From NCBI RefSeq assembly GCF_001613145.1, contig NZ_BDBU01000018.1:309980-373979 (forward strand): 64,000 nucleotides of DNA. Reading direction: 5' to 3'. A model generated the notes under the pieces. The model saw nothing but the letters and a program-made list of their open reading frames with translations, was not told the origin of the DNA and did not search any database. Within the stretch, counting starts at the first letter, position 1, and the number at the start of each line of letters is the position of its first letter. This DNA comes from Nocardia jejuensis NBRC 103114 (GTDB lineage: Bacteria; Actinomycetota; Actinomycetes; Mycobacteriales; Mycobacteriaceae). Positions 33,570 through 42,065 of the stretch are shown here, one piece after another. The position numbers and the translations under genes were made by a program.

Positions 33570-35228
33570 TCAGGTTCCGCTGCGGAGCAGGATCGCGCCG
33601 CCCGGGGTGAGCCCACCGCTGGAGACCACACCGACCCGCGCGCCAGGGACCTGACGATCCCCGGCTTCGCCGCGCAATTGGGTGATCGCCTCGTGCAGCA
33701 GTCCCATACCGTGGGTGCGGCCGTGCGAGAGCTGACCGCCATGAGTGTTCAACGGCAGCAAGCCGTCTCGCGCGATGTTCTTGCCGCCCTCGAGGAAGTC
33801 CCCGGCTTCGCCGATTCCGCAGAAGCCCAGCGCCTCGATCCAGGAGAGGCAGTTGAAGCTGAAGCCGTCGTAGAGCTCGGCGACGTCGACATCACTGGGA
33901 CGCAGCGTGGTTCGCGTCCACAGGTGCGCCGCCGGGCCGAGCACCTGTGGCTCATGGGTGAGCGTGCTCTGATCCCATTCGATCCGTTCGATGATCTGCG
34001 TGCCCACGGCCTCCACGAGCACCGGTGGTTTGGGCAGATCCCGCGCGGCGTCGACCGCCGAGACGATCACCGCCACCGCGCCGTCGCACGGCACATCACA
34101 GTCGTAGAGTCCGAACGGCGTGGTGATGGTGCGCGCGGCGAGGTAGTCGTCCATGGTCATCGGATCCCGGTACACCGCGGTGGGATTGAGCTCGGCATTG
34201 GCGCGCTGATTCAGCGCGATCCAGCCCAGGCTCTCCCTGGTGGTCCCGTAGCGATGGAAATGCCGCTGGGCGTTCTGCGCCAGCGTGTGCGCGGCGGAGG
34301 TGGCTCCGAACGGCGCCATCCACCCGGTGCTGCGCCCACCGGACGGCGTGATGCGCCCGCTGCGCACGAGTTCGTTGAACGTGGCCTCCCACACGGTGCG
34401 GAAGCACAGCACGTGCCGCGCCAGCCCGCCCGCGACCGCCAGCATGGCCGCGATGACCGACCCGCCGGGACCGAAGGTCTCGATACCGCCGTTGTGCCAG
34501 GTGGGCCGAATCCCCAGCGCGGCTTCCAGAGCCGTGACGCCGCCCTCCCCGAACCCGCCCATGTTCCCGCCGCCGGGATAGGACGAGATGCCGTCGATGT
34601 CCCGCATCGTCAATCCGGCATCGGCGACCGCGTGTTCACACGCTGTCACGGTCAGCTGGAGCGGGGGCACCATGAGCCGCCGGCCGATCTCCGACATGCC
34701 CACCCCGGTCAGCGCGACCTCGTCCTCGAACTTGCGCTGTCCGATCATCGGGCGCACGTGCCGCCGGATCTCCTGCGGCGCAATCTCGTCCACCGGAAGC
34801 GGTGCGGGCTCGGGCTGATCCTCGACGGGCCGGAACAGCGGCAGCCAGACGTCGCCGTCGGCGTGGAACTTCACCCGCATCCGCAGCCCGAGAACGAGAT
34901 CGGCCGGATCGCAGTCGATCACGTTGGTGGTCAGCCGAACTCGCGGATCATCCTCGAGCGCCACCTGCGCCACCACATAGGGCGCGGGCATACCGGGCAC
35001 GCCGAACCGCTCGTTGACGGTGAACCCGGCCAGCGTCCCGAACCCGGACACCACCCGCACCCCCAACTCGTGACCCCGGCAATACCGGCACACCGGCTGC
35101 GGCGGATGGATCAGCGCCGCGCAGGACAGGCACTCCTGAATGCGCAAACGCCCGTCTTCGCCGGAAGTCCAGAAGAACTCGTTGTCCAGCGTGAGCAGCG
35201 GCAGCGGTCGCCCCGAAGCCTCGGCCAC
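33570..35228 (-). CDS. DUF35 (zinc ribbon/OB-fold)-thiolase-fold fusion, Ltp2/aldolase-like
   Basis: A 552-residue two-domain protein. Residues 33-50 hold a zinc ribbon (C33, C36, C47, C50) and about 55-125 an OB-fold, as in ChsH2-type DUF35 domains. Residues about 170-552 are an SCP2/thiolase fold. The nucleophilic Cys is missing (GIETFGPGGSV) and the GHPxGATG loop is replaced by NTHGGQLSHGRTHGMG, the pattern of Ltp2-like retro-aldolases. It probably cleaves a beta-hydroxyacyl-CoA to a ketone and propionyl- or acetyl-CoA. AGGAGG directly precedes the GTG at 35228, so I prefer it to an ATG five codons earlier that would place that AGGAGG inside the gene. Confidence 0.85.
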   Translation of the reverse strand: MAEASGRPLPLLTLDNEFFWTSGEDGRLRIQECLSCAALIHPPQPVCRYCRGHELGVRVVSGFGTLAGFTVNERFGVPGMPAPYVVAQVALEDDPRVRLTTNVIDCDPADLVLGLRMRVKFHADGDVWLPLFRPVEDQPEPAPLPVDEIAPQEIRRHVRPMIGQRKFEDEVALTGVGMSEIGRRLMVPPLQLTVTACEHAVADAGLTMRDIDGISSYPGGGNMGGFGEGGVTALEAALGIRPTWHNGGIETFGPGGSVIAAMLAVAGGLARHVLCFRTVWEATFNELVRSGRITPSGGRSTGWMAPFGATSAAHTLAQNAQRHFHRYGTTRESLGWIALNQRANAELNPTAVYRDPMTMDDYLAARTITTPFGLYDCDVPCDGAVAVIVSAVDAARDLPKPPVLVEAVGTQIIERIEWDQSTLTHEPQVLGPAAHLWTRTTLRPSDVDVAELYDGFSFNCLSWIEALGFCGIGEAGDFLEGGKNIARDGLLPLNTHGGQLSHGRTHGMGLLHEAITQLRGEAGDRQVPGARVGVVSSGGLTPGGAILLRSGT

Positions 35229-35368
35229 ATTTCCTCCTCGCATTGTTCTCGGCGCACACGGCTACCGTCCGACCACGCACTGTGCCGATGCACCACGGAC
35301 CGGGTCGCGCCGAGCGGCGTGCGCACGGGCCGAATCCAGGTCCCGGCGCCACACGCACGACCGGGTCC

Positions 35369-36730
35369 TCAGATCTGGGCGGCGTCCCTGTGGACCGTCA
35401 CCGGTTCGGCGAGCCGCTGCTCGTCGCAGATCTGCTGCAGTTTCTCGAGGGTCTCGTCGAGTCCGGGGCCGAGTCGCGGGCCGGGGGTGAACGTGGCCGG
35501 GAGATGCCGCATGCCCTGAATGACCGCGATGGTGTCGTAGTGCACGGTGGTCTCGGGATCGCAGCGGAAGTCGGGCATCCGATCGAACACCGCGATCAGC
35601 ATTCGCTTGAACACCGTGCGCGCGACATTGGAGCCGATGCATCGGTGCACGCCGAGGCCGAAGCTGTAGTGCCGATTGCCTTTTCGATCGAGAATCAGCT
35701 GTTCCGGATCCTCGAACACCTGCGGATCGCGATTGGCCATCGCCCAGGACAGCCAGACGCGGTCGCCCTCCAGGAACTGCTTGCCGGCGACCTCGCAGTC
35801 CTCGGCGATGGTGCGGCCGTCGCCGGGGGCGGGCGTGTAGTAGCGCAGGAACTCCTCGGTGGCCGCGTCGAGCAGCACATCGCGTTCCTTGCTGAGGGTT
35901 TCGCGCTCGCCCGGATTCTGGGAGAGCCACTCCAGCGAGTGCGCGGTGAGCGCCGTGGTGGTGTCGAAACCGCCGCCGATGAGCAATGCGAGCATGCCCA
36001 GGGCTTCGATATCGGGCAGTGGTTCGCCGTTCAGCGTGGCCTGGGTGAGGGCATGGATCAGTCCGGGGCGTGGCGTCTCCCGGATCTCGATCATGTTCGT
36101 CAACAGATCCAGGCCCATGGTCCGATGCATCTCGGCCACTCGCGGATAGTCCTCGGACATCGGCGGCGTGTAGACGGCGGCGTGCACGGGCTCGTTGTAG
36201 ACGGTCCACTTGTGCAGCGGGACGCCGAGCATGCCCAGCGTCAGCACGGCGGGCACGATATTGGCCAGATCATCGACGAAATCGATGCGCCCGCTCTCGA
36301 TCTTCTCGTCGATCGACGCGCGCACCACCTCGTCGATGAACGGGATCCAGCGCTTGACGGCCGCCGGTGACAGGTACGGGTTCAGTACCGAGCGCAGTTC
36401 ACGATGCTCGGGCTCGTCCATCTCCAGAATGCCGCCGCGAATACCCCGCGCTCGCGGTGACGGTGGGATGCTGATGCCCCGGTATCCACGCCGAACCCCT
36501 TGCGGGTCATGGTCATTGGAGGTGTACGGGCAGCGGGAGAGTTCGAAGACCTCCCGATTGCCCGCGGCCACCCAGTGGCCCTCGTGGGTGTCGGTCCAGG
36601 CGATGGGGCACTCGTCGTGCATCTCCTCGGTGATGGCCTGGAAATTGTCGCGATAGTCCGGCGCGAACCGGTCGAAATGAAAATTGGGCTGCTTGCGCTC
36701 GGTCAGCTGGTCGGTGTGCTCTGCGGTCAT
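35369..36730 (-). CDS. cytochrome P450
   Basis: A 453-residue bacterial P450. The I-helix oxygen-binding stretch is GGGFDTTTALT, the ExxR helix EEFLRYY, and the heme ligand about C364 in FGLGVHRCIGS. The soluble form without a membrane anchor fits CYP families of actinobacteria that hydroxylate terpenoids, steroids or alkyl chains. Ten bases upstream lies a [3Fe-4S] ferredoxin gene, its likely electron donor. AGAGGGC precedes the ATG. It probably introduces a hydroxyl group that the mycofactocin-type SDR upstream then oxidises. A 139-bp gap follows with no clear signal. Confidence 0.94.
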   Translation of the reverse strand: MTAEHTDQLTERKQPNFHFDRFAPDYRDNFQAITEEMHDECPIAWTDTHEGHWVAAGNREVFELSRCPYTSNDHDPQGVRRGYRGISIPPSPRARGIRGGILEMDEPEHRELRSVLNPYLSPAAVKRWIPFIDEVVRASIDEKIESGRIDFVDDLANIVPAVLTLGMLGVPLHKWTVYNEPVHAAVYTPPMSEDYPRVAEMHRTMGLDLLTNMIEIRETPRPGLIHALTQATLNGEPLPDIEALGMLALLIGGGFDTTTALTAHSLEWLSQNPGERETLSKERDVLLDAATEEFLRYYTPAPGDGRTIAEDCEVAGKQFLEGDRVWLSWAMANRDPQVFEDPEQLILDRKGNRHYSFGLGVHRCIGSNVARTVFKRMLIAVFDRMPDFRCDPETTVHYDTIAVIQGMRHLPATFTPGPRLGPGLDETLEKLQQICDEQRLAEPVTVHRDAAQI

Positions 36731-36740
36731 GATCTGCCCT

Positions 36741-36935
36741 CTATTCGCTGATGGAGATCGCGCGTTCGGGGCACGAATGCACGGCCTCGCGCACCTCGGC
36801 CTCCTGGTCGGCGGGGACGTCTTCGCTGACAGGAGAGGAGTGGCCGTCGATTTCGCTGAGCTCGAAGGCTTTCGGGGCGATCATGGCGCACAGCGTGTGA
36901 CCCTGGCAGCGGTCCGGATCGACTCGGACTTTCAC
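36741..36935 (-). CDS. ferredoxin, [3Fe-4S] type
   Basis: A 64-residue ferredoxin with cysteines C10, C16 and C55 in CQGHTLC and HSCPE. The second position of the usual four-cysteine set is a His, which gives a [3Fe-4S] cluster. Such small ferredoxins deliver electrons to the P450 encoded next to them, as here with a 10-bp gap. GTG start preceded by AAGGGAAAG. A ferredoxin reductase is not encoded nearby. Confidence 0.94.
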   Translation of the reverse strand: MKVRVDPDRCQGHTLCAMIAPKAFELSEIDGHSSPVSEDVPADQEAEVREAVHSCPERAISISE

Positions 36936-36948
36936 GATGTCTTTCCCT

Positions 36949-37809
36949 TCAGATGTGGTAGTCGTACCACTTCAGGTAGCCGCCGGCGTCGACGCGGATC
37001 TGCGAACCGGTGATGAAGCGGGATTCGTCGGAGGCCAGGAACAGCACCGTGTCGGAGATGTCCGAGGGCTCGACATAGGGGACCGGCATCGCCTGCTGGA
37101 CATGGAATGCGGGCTCGGCGTCGGCGCGGGTCGGGTTTTCCAGATCGGGCCGGAACGACCGGTACATCGGCTCGCTCTGCAACATGGGGGTATTGCAGTT
37201 CGTCGGATGCACGACATTGGCGCGAATCCGCTTGGGCGCGAGGTGCGTCGCGATCTCGTGGACGTACTGCGACAGCAGTCGCTTGGCGACCATGTACGCG
37301 ACGCCGCCGGGGTCCTTACCCGGCTGATCCACCTTGCTCACGTCCATTAGCGCTGCCACCGAACCGGTCGCGATGATCGAGGAGCCGTCCGCGAGATGCG
37401 GCAGCGCGGCCTGTACCGCGTTGATCACGCCGACCAGGTTGGTGTCGATGACGTCGGACCAGGCCTGCCACTGCGGCTGCCCCTTCATTCCGGCGATACC
37501 CGCTTGCGCGACCACGATGTCGAGCCGGCCGAACTCGGCCACACCGCGCTCGAGTACGGCGCGCAGAGCGGCGGCATCGCGCACATCGGCCTGCTCGGCG
37601 ATGATCCGGCGACCGGTCTTCTCCACCAGCTGGACCGTTTCCTGCAGATCCTCCGGGGTGGACAGCGAGTAGCCGATGCTGTCGATATCCCGGCAGATAT
37701 CGACGGCGATGATGTCCGCGCCCTCTTCGGCCAGCCGCACGGCGTGGCTGCGGCCCTGGCCGCGGGCTGCCCCGGTGATGAAGGCAACCTTGCCCTCGAC
37801 TCTTCCCAC
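36949..37809 (-). CDS. mycofactocin-coupled SDR family oxidoreductase
   Basis: A 286-residue SDR of the mycofactocin-associated subfamily. TGAARGQGRSHAVRLAEEGAD at the N-terminus is its typical form, with an insertion after strand 2 (CRDIDSIGYSLSTPEDLQETV), AQAGI in place of NNAG, YMVAK as the catalytic motif, and ITGSQIRVDAGGYLK at the end. Carveol dehydrogenase is a related enzyme; such proteins keep NAD(H) bound and need mycofactocin to reoxidise it. Next to the P450 and ferredoxin it would oxidise the new alcohol. GTG start with GGAAAG upstream. Confidence 0.9.
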   Translation of the reverse strand: MGRVEGKVAFITGAARGQGRSHAVRLAEEGADIIAVDICRDIDSIGYSLSTPEDLQETVQLVEKTGRRIIAEQADVRDAAALRAVLERGVAEFGRLDIVVAQAGIAGMKGQPQWQAWSDVIDTNLVGVINAVQAALPHLADGSSIIATGSVAALMDVSKVDQPGKDPGGVAYMVAKRLLSQYVHEIATHLAPKRIRANVVHPTNCNTPMLQSEPMYRSFRPDLENPTRADAEPAFHVQQAMPVPYVEPSDISDTVLFLASDESRFITGSQIRVDAGGYLKWYDYHI

Positions 37810-37856
37810 GGGACTTTCCTTTCGATCGGTGAAGTGTGTGTCTCGGCGCGCGTGTC

Positions 37857-39110
37857 TCAGTGCGCGCGCTGGGCGTACAGCTCGGCGTATTCCTTGCGCG
37901 AGCGGGTCGAGATGTCGACGTCCTTCGCCAGGGCCCGCAGCGCGCCGACGGTGGCCTGCTCGCGCGGAGTCTCGGCGAAGGGGTCGATGCCGAAGAAGCG
38001 GCAGGCGTTCTGCCAGGTGATCTTGTCGATATCGGTGTCGTCAGCCCCCGCGCCCTGGAGTTCGTTCAGCACGAATTCGGGAGCGTTGGGCCACAGCGAA
38101 TCCGAATGCGGGTAGTCGCATTCCCAGGCGATGTTGTCGATGCCGATGTCGTGGCGCAGCTTGAGCGAGGTCTTGTCGGTGACGTAGCAGGCCAGTACGT
38201 GCTCGCGGAACACCTCGCTGGGCATCTTGCCGCCGAAGTCGCGGCGCAGCCAGCGCTGATTGGTGTAGTGCCGGTCGGAGCGGTCCAGGAAGAACGGAAT
38301 CCAGCCGATGCCACCCTCGGACAGCGCCACCTTCAGCTTGGGGAAGCTGCGGAAGGCGGGACCCCACAGCAGGTCCTGGGCCGCGAGCTGGGAAATGCTG
38401 GGCGCCAGCACCATCAGCGCGTCGATGGGGGAGTTGGGGGCGAGCTTGAGCGCGCCGAAGCCCTGCCCGATATGCAGGTTCATCACCGTGTCGTTGTCGG
38501 ACAGCGCGGTGAATACCGGCCCCCAGTAATCGATGTCGTGATAGCTGGGCAGTCCGTCGATGTGCGGCAGCTCGGCCATCGTCACCGAATGGCAGCCGCG
38601 GGCCGCGAGGCGCTCGATCTCGGCGACGGCGAGCGCCGGATCCCACAGCGGCAGAATGGCATTGGGGATGAACCGGTCGGGATACGCCCCGACCCAGTCC
38701 TCGATATGCCAGTCGTTGTAAGCCTGGATCATGGCCACGGTGATCTCGTCCTTGAAGTGGCTGAGATGTCCCGCGCTGAATCCGGCAAAGGTGGGGAAGC
38801 ACATCGAGATGTGAATACCGTTGGCGTTCATATCCTTGATGCGATCGTGGATGTCGTAGACCGCCGGGCGCATCTCGGCGTAACCGGCGGGGTCGCGGCC
38901 CCACTCCTCCGGCGGCCAGGACACCACGGCGTTGAGGCCGGCGACGCCGGTGGGCCGTCCTCGGTACATCCAGCGGTCGACCCCCTTCTCGTCGACCACG
39001 ACGCGGGGAGTCTCCTCGGCCCATTTGCTCGGGACCCGGCCGTCGAACATGTTGTGCGGCTCGACGACGTGGTCGTCGATGCTCACCAGAATCATGTCGT
39101 CGATGTTCAT
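37857..39110 (-). CDS. amidohydrolase family protein (ACMSD-like, Amidohydro_2)
   Basis: A 417-residue metal-dependent TIM-barrel protein of the amidohydrolase-2/ACMSD type. SIDDHVVEPHNMF near the N-terminus carries the first metal ligands, MNLHIGQG a barrel His, and WECDYPHSDSLWPN the final Asp. Related proteins are numerous in mycobacteria and rhodococci next to lipid-degradation genes and may be decarboxylases or hydrolases acting on ring-derived CoA esters. ATG at 39110 with GAGGAAT upstream. A strong palindrome pair at 39169-39205 controls this operon. Confidence 0.86.
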   Translation of the reverse strand: MNIDDMILVSIDDHVVEPHNMFDGRVPSKWAEETPRVVVDEKGVDRWMYRGRPTGVAGLNAVVSWPPEEWGRDPAGYAEMRPAVYDIHDRIKDMNANGIHISMCFPTFAGFSAGHLSHFKDEITVAMIQAYNDWHIEDWVGAYPDRFIPNAILPLWDPALAVAEIERLAARGCHSVTMAELPHIDGLPSYHDIDYWGPVFTALSDNDTVMNLHIGQGFGALKLAPNSPIDALMVLAPSISQLAAQDLLWGPAFRSFPKLKVALSEGGIGWIPFFLDRSDRHYTNQRWLRRDFGGKMPSEVFREHVLACYVTDKTSLKLRHDIGIDNIAWECDYPHSDSLWPNAPEFVLNELQGAGADDTDIDKITWQNACRFFGIDPFAETPREQATVGALRALAKDVDISTRSRKEYAELYAQRAH

Positions 39111-39168
39111 GTGATTCCTCGCTGCTGTGACTGGGTCGGCGGGGTGTACGCACCGGTCCCGTATGGGT

Positions 39169-39205
39169 GAGATTGTAAATCTCACATATGGAGAATGTCA
39201 CTCTC
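39169..39205. promoter_or_regulatory. putative tandem TetR-type operator upstream of the P450/aldolase operon
   Basis: GAGATTGTAAATCTC (39169-39183, extended as the perfect 8-base-arm GTGAGATT-N3-AATCTCAC) and GAGAATGTCACTCTC (39191-39205) have centres 22 bp apart. They lie 59-95 bp upstream of the amidohydrolase start on the minus strand. Among the clearest copies of the shared motif. Confidence 0.7.
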
Positions 39206-39269
39206 CAATGACAATAACAGTGCAGTCGGCACTGTGCGAGAGCCGAATCGGCGCGAGGCCGATCCGGCG

Positions 39270-40733
39270 CTATCGCAGTCGGTCCTTCTGCACTTTTCCG
39301 GTCGCGTTGAGCGGCAGTTCGTCCAGGAACCGCACCGATCGGGGCACCTTGTACCCGGCCATGTGGTCGCGGGCCCACTCGATCAGGTCCGGTTCCGACA
39401 CGGCGCTCGTCGTCACGACGAACGCACGGCCGACCTGCCCGAGGCGTTCGTCGGGGACGCCGATCACCGCGACCTGGGACACGGCCGGATGTTCGAGGAG
39501 CGTGCCTTCGATCTCGGCCGGGTAGGCGTTGAAACCGCCGACGATGAACATGTCCTTCTTGCGGCCCGCGATCCGGAGCCGCCCGTCGGGATCGAGGCTG
39601 CCCAGATCGCCGGTGTGCAGCCAGCCCTCGGGGTCGACGGCCTCGGCCGTGGCCACCGGATCGTCGAGATAGCCCTGCATGACGGAGTACCCGCGCACGA
39701 GGATCTCGCCGTCCTGGGCGATGCGCACTTCGACTCCGTCGCACGGAGTTCCGACCGTGGTGGCGATCTGTTCGAAGGTGTCGTCCGGTCGCGACGCGGT
39801 GGCCGTGCCCGCCTCGGTGAGCCCGTACCCGGTCATGATCGACCGGAACGGCAGTTCCGTTCGGATCCGCCGGATCAACTCGACCGGAATGTCCGCGGCT
39901 CCGGTCACCGTGGTGCGCAAGGAGGACAGGTCGTGCGAGCCGCGCGCCTGCAGCAGCGAGGAGAGCACGGTGGGCGGCCCGGGCAGCATGGTCACGCGTT
40001 CGCGTTCCACCAACTCCATTACCCGCTGAACGTCGAAGACCGGCACCGGCAGGATCGTCGCGCCCCGGATCAGCGCGGCGATCACACCGGCCTTGTAGCC
40101 GAAGGTATGAAAGAAGGGGTTCACGATCAGGTAGCGATCGCCCGCACGCAGATCGGCCAGCGCGCACCATTCGGAATACAGGCGCAGGGTCTGGACGTGA
40201 TTCATCATCACGCCCTTGGGTTTTCCGGTGGTCCCGGAGGTGTAGACGATGTCGGCGATGTCGGTGCCGCTCACCTCGCGCTCGAAAGGCGCTCCGCTGC
40301 CGAGGAACTCCGATTTCAGGTCGATCACCGGGACGTCGTCCGGTGCGGTGTGTTCCACGCCGAGGAAACCCTGTTGGACCAGAACGAGTTTCGCGCCGCT
40401 GCGCCGGATGATGTCGGCGGCTTCGGCGGTCTTGAACCTCGTATTGACCGGCACCAGCACGCCGCCCGCGGTCAGCAGGCCGAAGGCGGCGATGATCCAT
40501 TCGGCCGAATTGGGCGCCCAGATCGCGACCCGATCGCCCTTGCCGATCCCCGCGCCGGCGAACGCGCCGGCCGCGCGTCGCACGCGGTCGGCGAGATCGA
40601 CGAAGCTCAGCCGCAGCGGCCCGTCGACGACCGCTTCGGCATCGCCGAAGCGGTCGGCCGCACTCAACACCAGCTGTGGGATGGTCTCCCAGGTGGCGCT
40701 GCGTCTCGTTGTGCGAGAACCGGATTCGTTCAT
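39270..40733 (-). CDS. acyl-CoA synthetase (AMP-forming, FadD-like)
   Basis: A 487-residue ANL-superfamily ligase. The P-loop motif YTSGTTGKPKG is at residues 164-174, YGLTEAG near 315, GWLHTGDLG near 392, and the catalytic lysine is in LNATGKVQKDRLR at the C-terminus. It activates a carboxylic acid with ATP and CoA through an acyl-adenylate; the short length fits medium-chain or cyclic acids rather than very long chains. ATG overlapping the amidohydrolase stop (ATGA). The operator at 41934 would control the pair. Confidence 0.93.
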   Translation of the reverse strand: MNESGSRTTRRSATWETIPQLVLSAADRFGDAEAVVDGPLRLSFVDLADRVRRAAGAFAGAGIGKGDRVAIWAPNSAEWIIAAFGLLTAGGVLVPVNTRFKTAEAADIIRRSGAKLVLVQQGFLGVEHTAPDDVPVIDLKSEFLGSGAPFEREVSGTDIADIVYTSGTTGKPKGVMMNHVQTLRLYSEWCALADLRAGDRYLIVNPFFHTFGYKAGVIAALIRGATILPVPVFDVQRVMELVERERVTMLPGPPTVLSSLLQARGSHDLSSLRTTVTGAADIPVELIRRIRTELPFRSIMTGYGLTEAGTATASRPDDTFEQIATTVGTPCDGVEVRIAQDGEILVRGYSVMQGYLDDPVATAEAVDPEGWLHTGDLGSLDPDGRLRIAGRKKDMFIVGGFNAYPAEIEGTLLEHPAVSQVAVIGVPDERLGQVGRAFVVTTSAVSEPDLIEWARDHMAGYKVPRSVRFLDELPLNATGKVQKDRLR

Positions 40734-41911
40734 ACGCCCAGCAGTCGCGCGAGATTTCCGCCCATGATCTTGGCCTGATCCTCGACCGGCAGGTGGGTGA
40801 GCATATCGGCGAAGTGGGTGGGCTCGGCCAGACCCTCCGGATGCGGGTAGTCCGAGCCGAACAGCACCTTGTCCACCCCGACCAGATCGATCAGTTCGGT
40901 GACGCCCTCCTCGTAGAACGGGCTGACGTGGATGCTCTTCTTGATGGCCGCGACCGGATCCTGCATGCCGAACCCCTCCGGCGCCTTCTTGTAGACGTCG
41001 GCGAGGGTCTCGAGCAGCGGCTTGAGCCAGGCCGAACCACTCTCGATGACAGCGAGTTTGAGCTCGGGGAAGCGGAACAGCGCGCCGTGGCACACCCAGG
41101 AGGCGACGGTGTCCTGCACCGGCCGCCACTCGTTGACCATGCGGAAGGCGTTGGTCTGGAACGGCAGCATCTCGGTCTTGCTGCCCTCCCATTCGGCGTC
41201 GAAGCGGGAGTAACCGCTGTCGGAGGAGTGCATCGCCACGAGAATGTCGTGCTCGACGACCCGCTTCCAGAACGGGTCGAACTCCGGCAGTGCGAACGAG
41301 CGCGGGCCCTGGAATCCGGGGACCGGCGCGGGGCGCACGAGGATGGCCTTCGCGCCGTTGGCGACGACCCAGTCCAGTTCCTCGATGGCCTTGTCCAGGA
41401 TCGGCAGGGTGATCACCGGGGTGGTGAAGATCCGGTCCTTGTAGTTGAACTGCCAAGTCTCGAGCAGCCATTCGTTGAGCGCGTGCACGACGGCGTGGAT
41501 CAGTTCCGGATCATCACGCATGCGCTCCTCGACCAGGCTGGCGAGGGTCGGGAACATGAGACTGCGATCCACGCTCAACTCGTCCATGAGCGCCAGGCGG
41601 GCGGCGGGTTCGCGGAAGGCAGGCACTGCTTTCATGGACTTGCCGAAGATCTCGCGCTTGCTCTTGCCCTCGGGATTGCCGTTCTTGAAGTAGTCCTCCA
41701 TCGCGCCCGGTCGCGCCACCACCTCGAAGGTGGGGTTGGGAATGTATTCGCTGATGTGGCCGCGCACAGCGATCTTGGTGCGGCCGTTCACCTGCACGTA
41801 CTGGATCGCCTTCTTGTACCTCTCGGGCAGGTACTTGGTGAGCGAGTCCTCGGTCTCGTAGAGGTGATTGTCAGCGTCGAACAGCGGGTACGGCAGGGTC
41901 TTCGCCGTCAT
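40730..41911 (-). CDS. amidohydrolase family protein (ACMSD-like), second copy
   Basis: A 393-residue amidohydrolase-2 protein. FDADNHLYETEDSL gives the first metal-binding patch, VAMHSSDSGY the barrel His, and LFGSDYPHPEGLAEP the last Asp. It is distantly related to the one at 37857 and linked by overlap to the acyl-CoA ligase, so it may hydrolyse or decarboxylate the acid before or after CoA activation. AAGGAGG precedes the ATG. A perfect palindrome at 41934 lies 23 bp upstream. Confidence 0.86.
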   Translation of the reverse strand: MTAKTLPYPLFDADNHLYETEDSLTKYLPERYKKAIQYVQVNGRTKIAVRGHISEYIPNPTFEVVARPGAMEDYFKNGNPEGKSKREIFGKSMKAVPAFREPAARLALMDELSVDRSLMFPTLASLVEERMRDDPELIHAVVHALNEWLLETWQFNYKDRIFTTPVITLPILDKAIEELDWVVANGAKAILVRPAPVPGFQGPRSFALPEFDPFWKRVVEHDILVAMHSSDSGYSRFDAEWEGSKTEMLPFQTNAFRMVNEWRPVQDTVASWVCHGALFRFPELKLAVIESGSAWLKPLLETLADVYKKAPEGFGMQDPVAAIKKSIHVSPFYEEGVTELIDLVGVDKVLFGSDYPHPEGLAEPTHFADMLTHLPVEDQAKIMGGNLARLLGV

Positions 41912-41933
41912 GGAATCCTCCTTCGCGGTTTGC

Positions 41934-41948
41934 GAGAATCATATTCTC
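41934..41948. promoter_or_regulatory. perfect TetR-type operator upstream of the amidohydrolase/ligase operon
   Basis: GAGAATCATATTCTC has perfect six-base arms around CAT; with flanks it becomes GCGAGAAT-N3-ATTCTCGC (41932-41950). It is the only 12-of-12 match besides 29367 and serves as the type site for the motif. It lies 23 bp before the minus-strand ATG. Confidence 0.72.
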
Positions 41949-42011
41949 GCTCGGCAGGTGTGGCAATGCCCGGTTGTCGATGCGGTTGTCGCCCGGGACT
42001 GCGGACCGTGC

Positions 42012-42048
42012 GGTTAGGTTATTCTCCGTTGAGGAGAATCAAGATTTC
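42012..42048. promoter_or_regulatory. putative tandem TetR-type operator upstream of the plus-strand hydratase
   Basis: GGTTAGGTTATTCTC (42012-42026) and GAGAATCAAGATTTC (42034-42048) have centres 22 bp apart. Facing halves form ATTCTC-N7-GAGAAT (42021-42039), the same arrangement as at 12128. They end 18 bp before the hydratase ATG at 42066. Confidence 0.55.
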
Positions 42049-42065
42049 GGATTGGAGTGCCAGAC

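Noticed and set aside
35229..35368. Possible extra promoter or operator in the gap before the DUF35-thiolase fusion
   Set aside because: No palindrome matching either motif and no repeat could be found; probably read through from the 39110 promoter.
32982..35519. Plus-strand 845-codon frame across the SDR and DUF35-thiolase genes
   Set aside because: Antisense to a gene with a zinc ribbon and thiolase fold; no ribosome site or domain.
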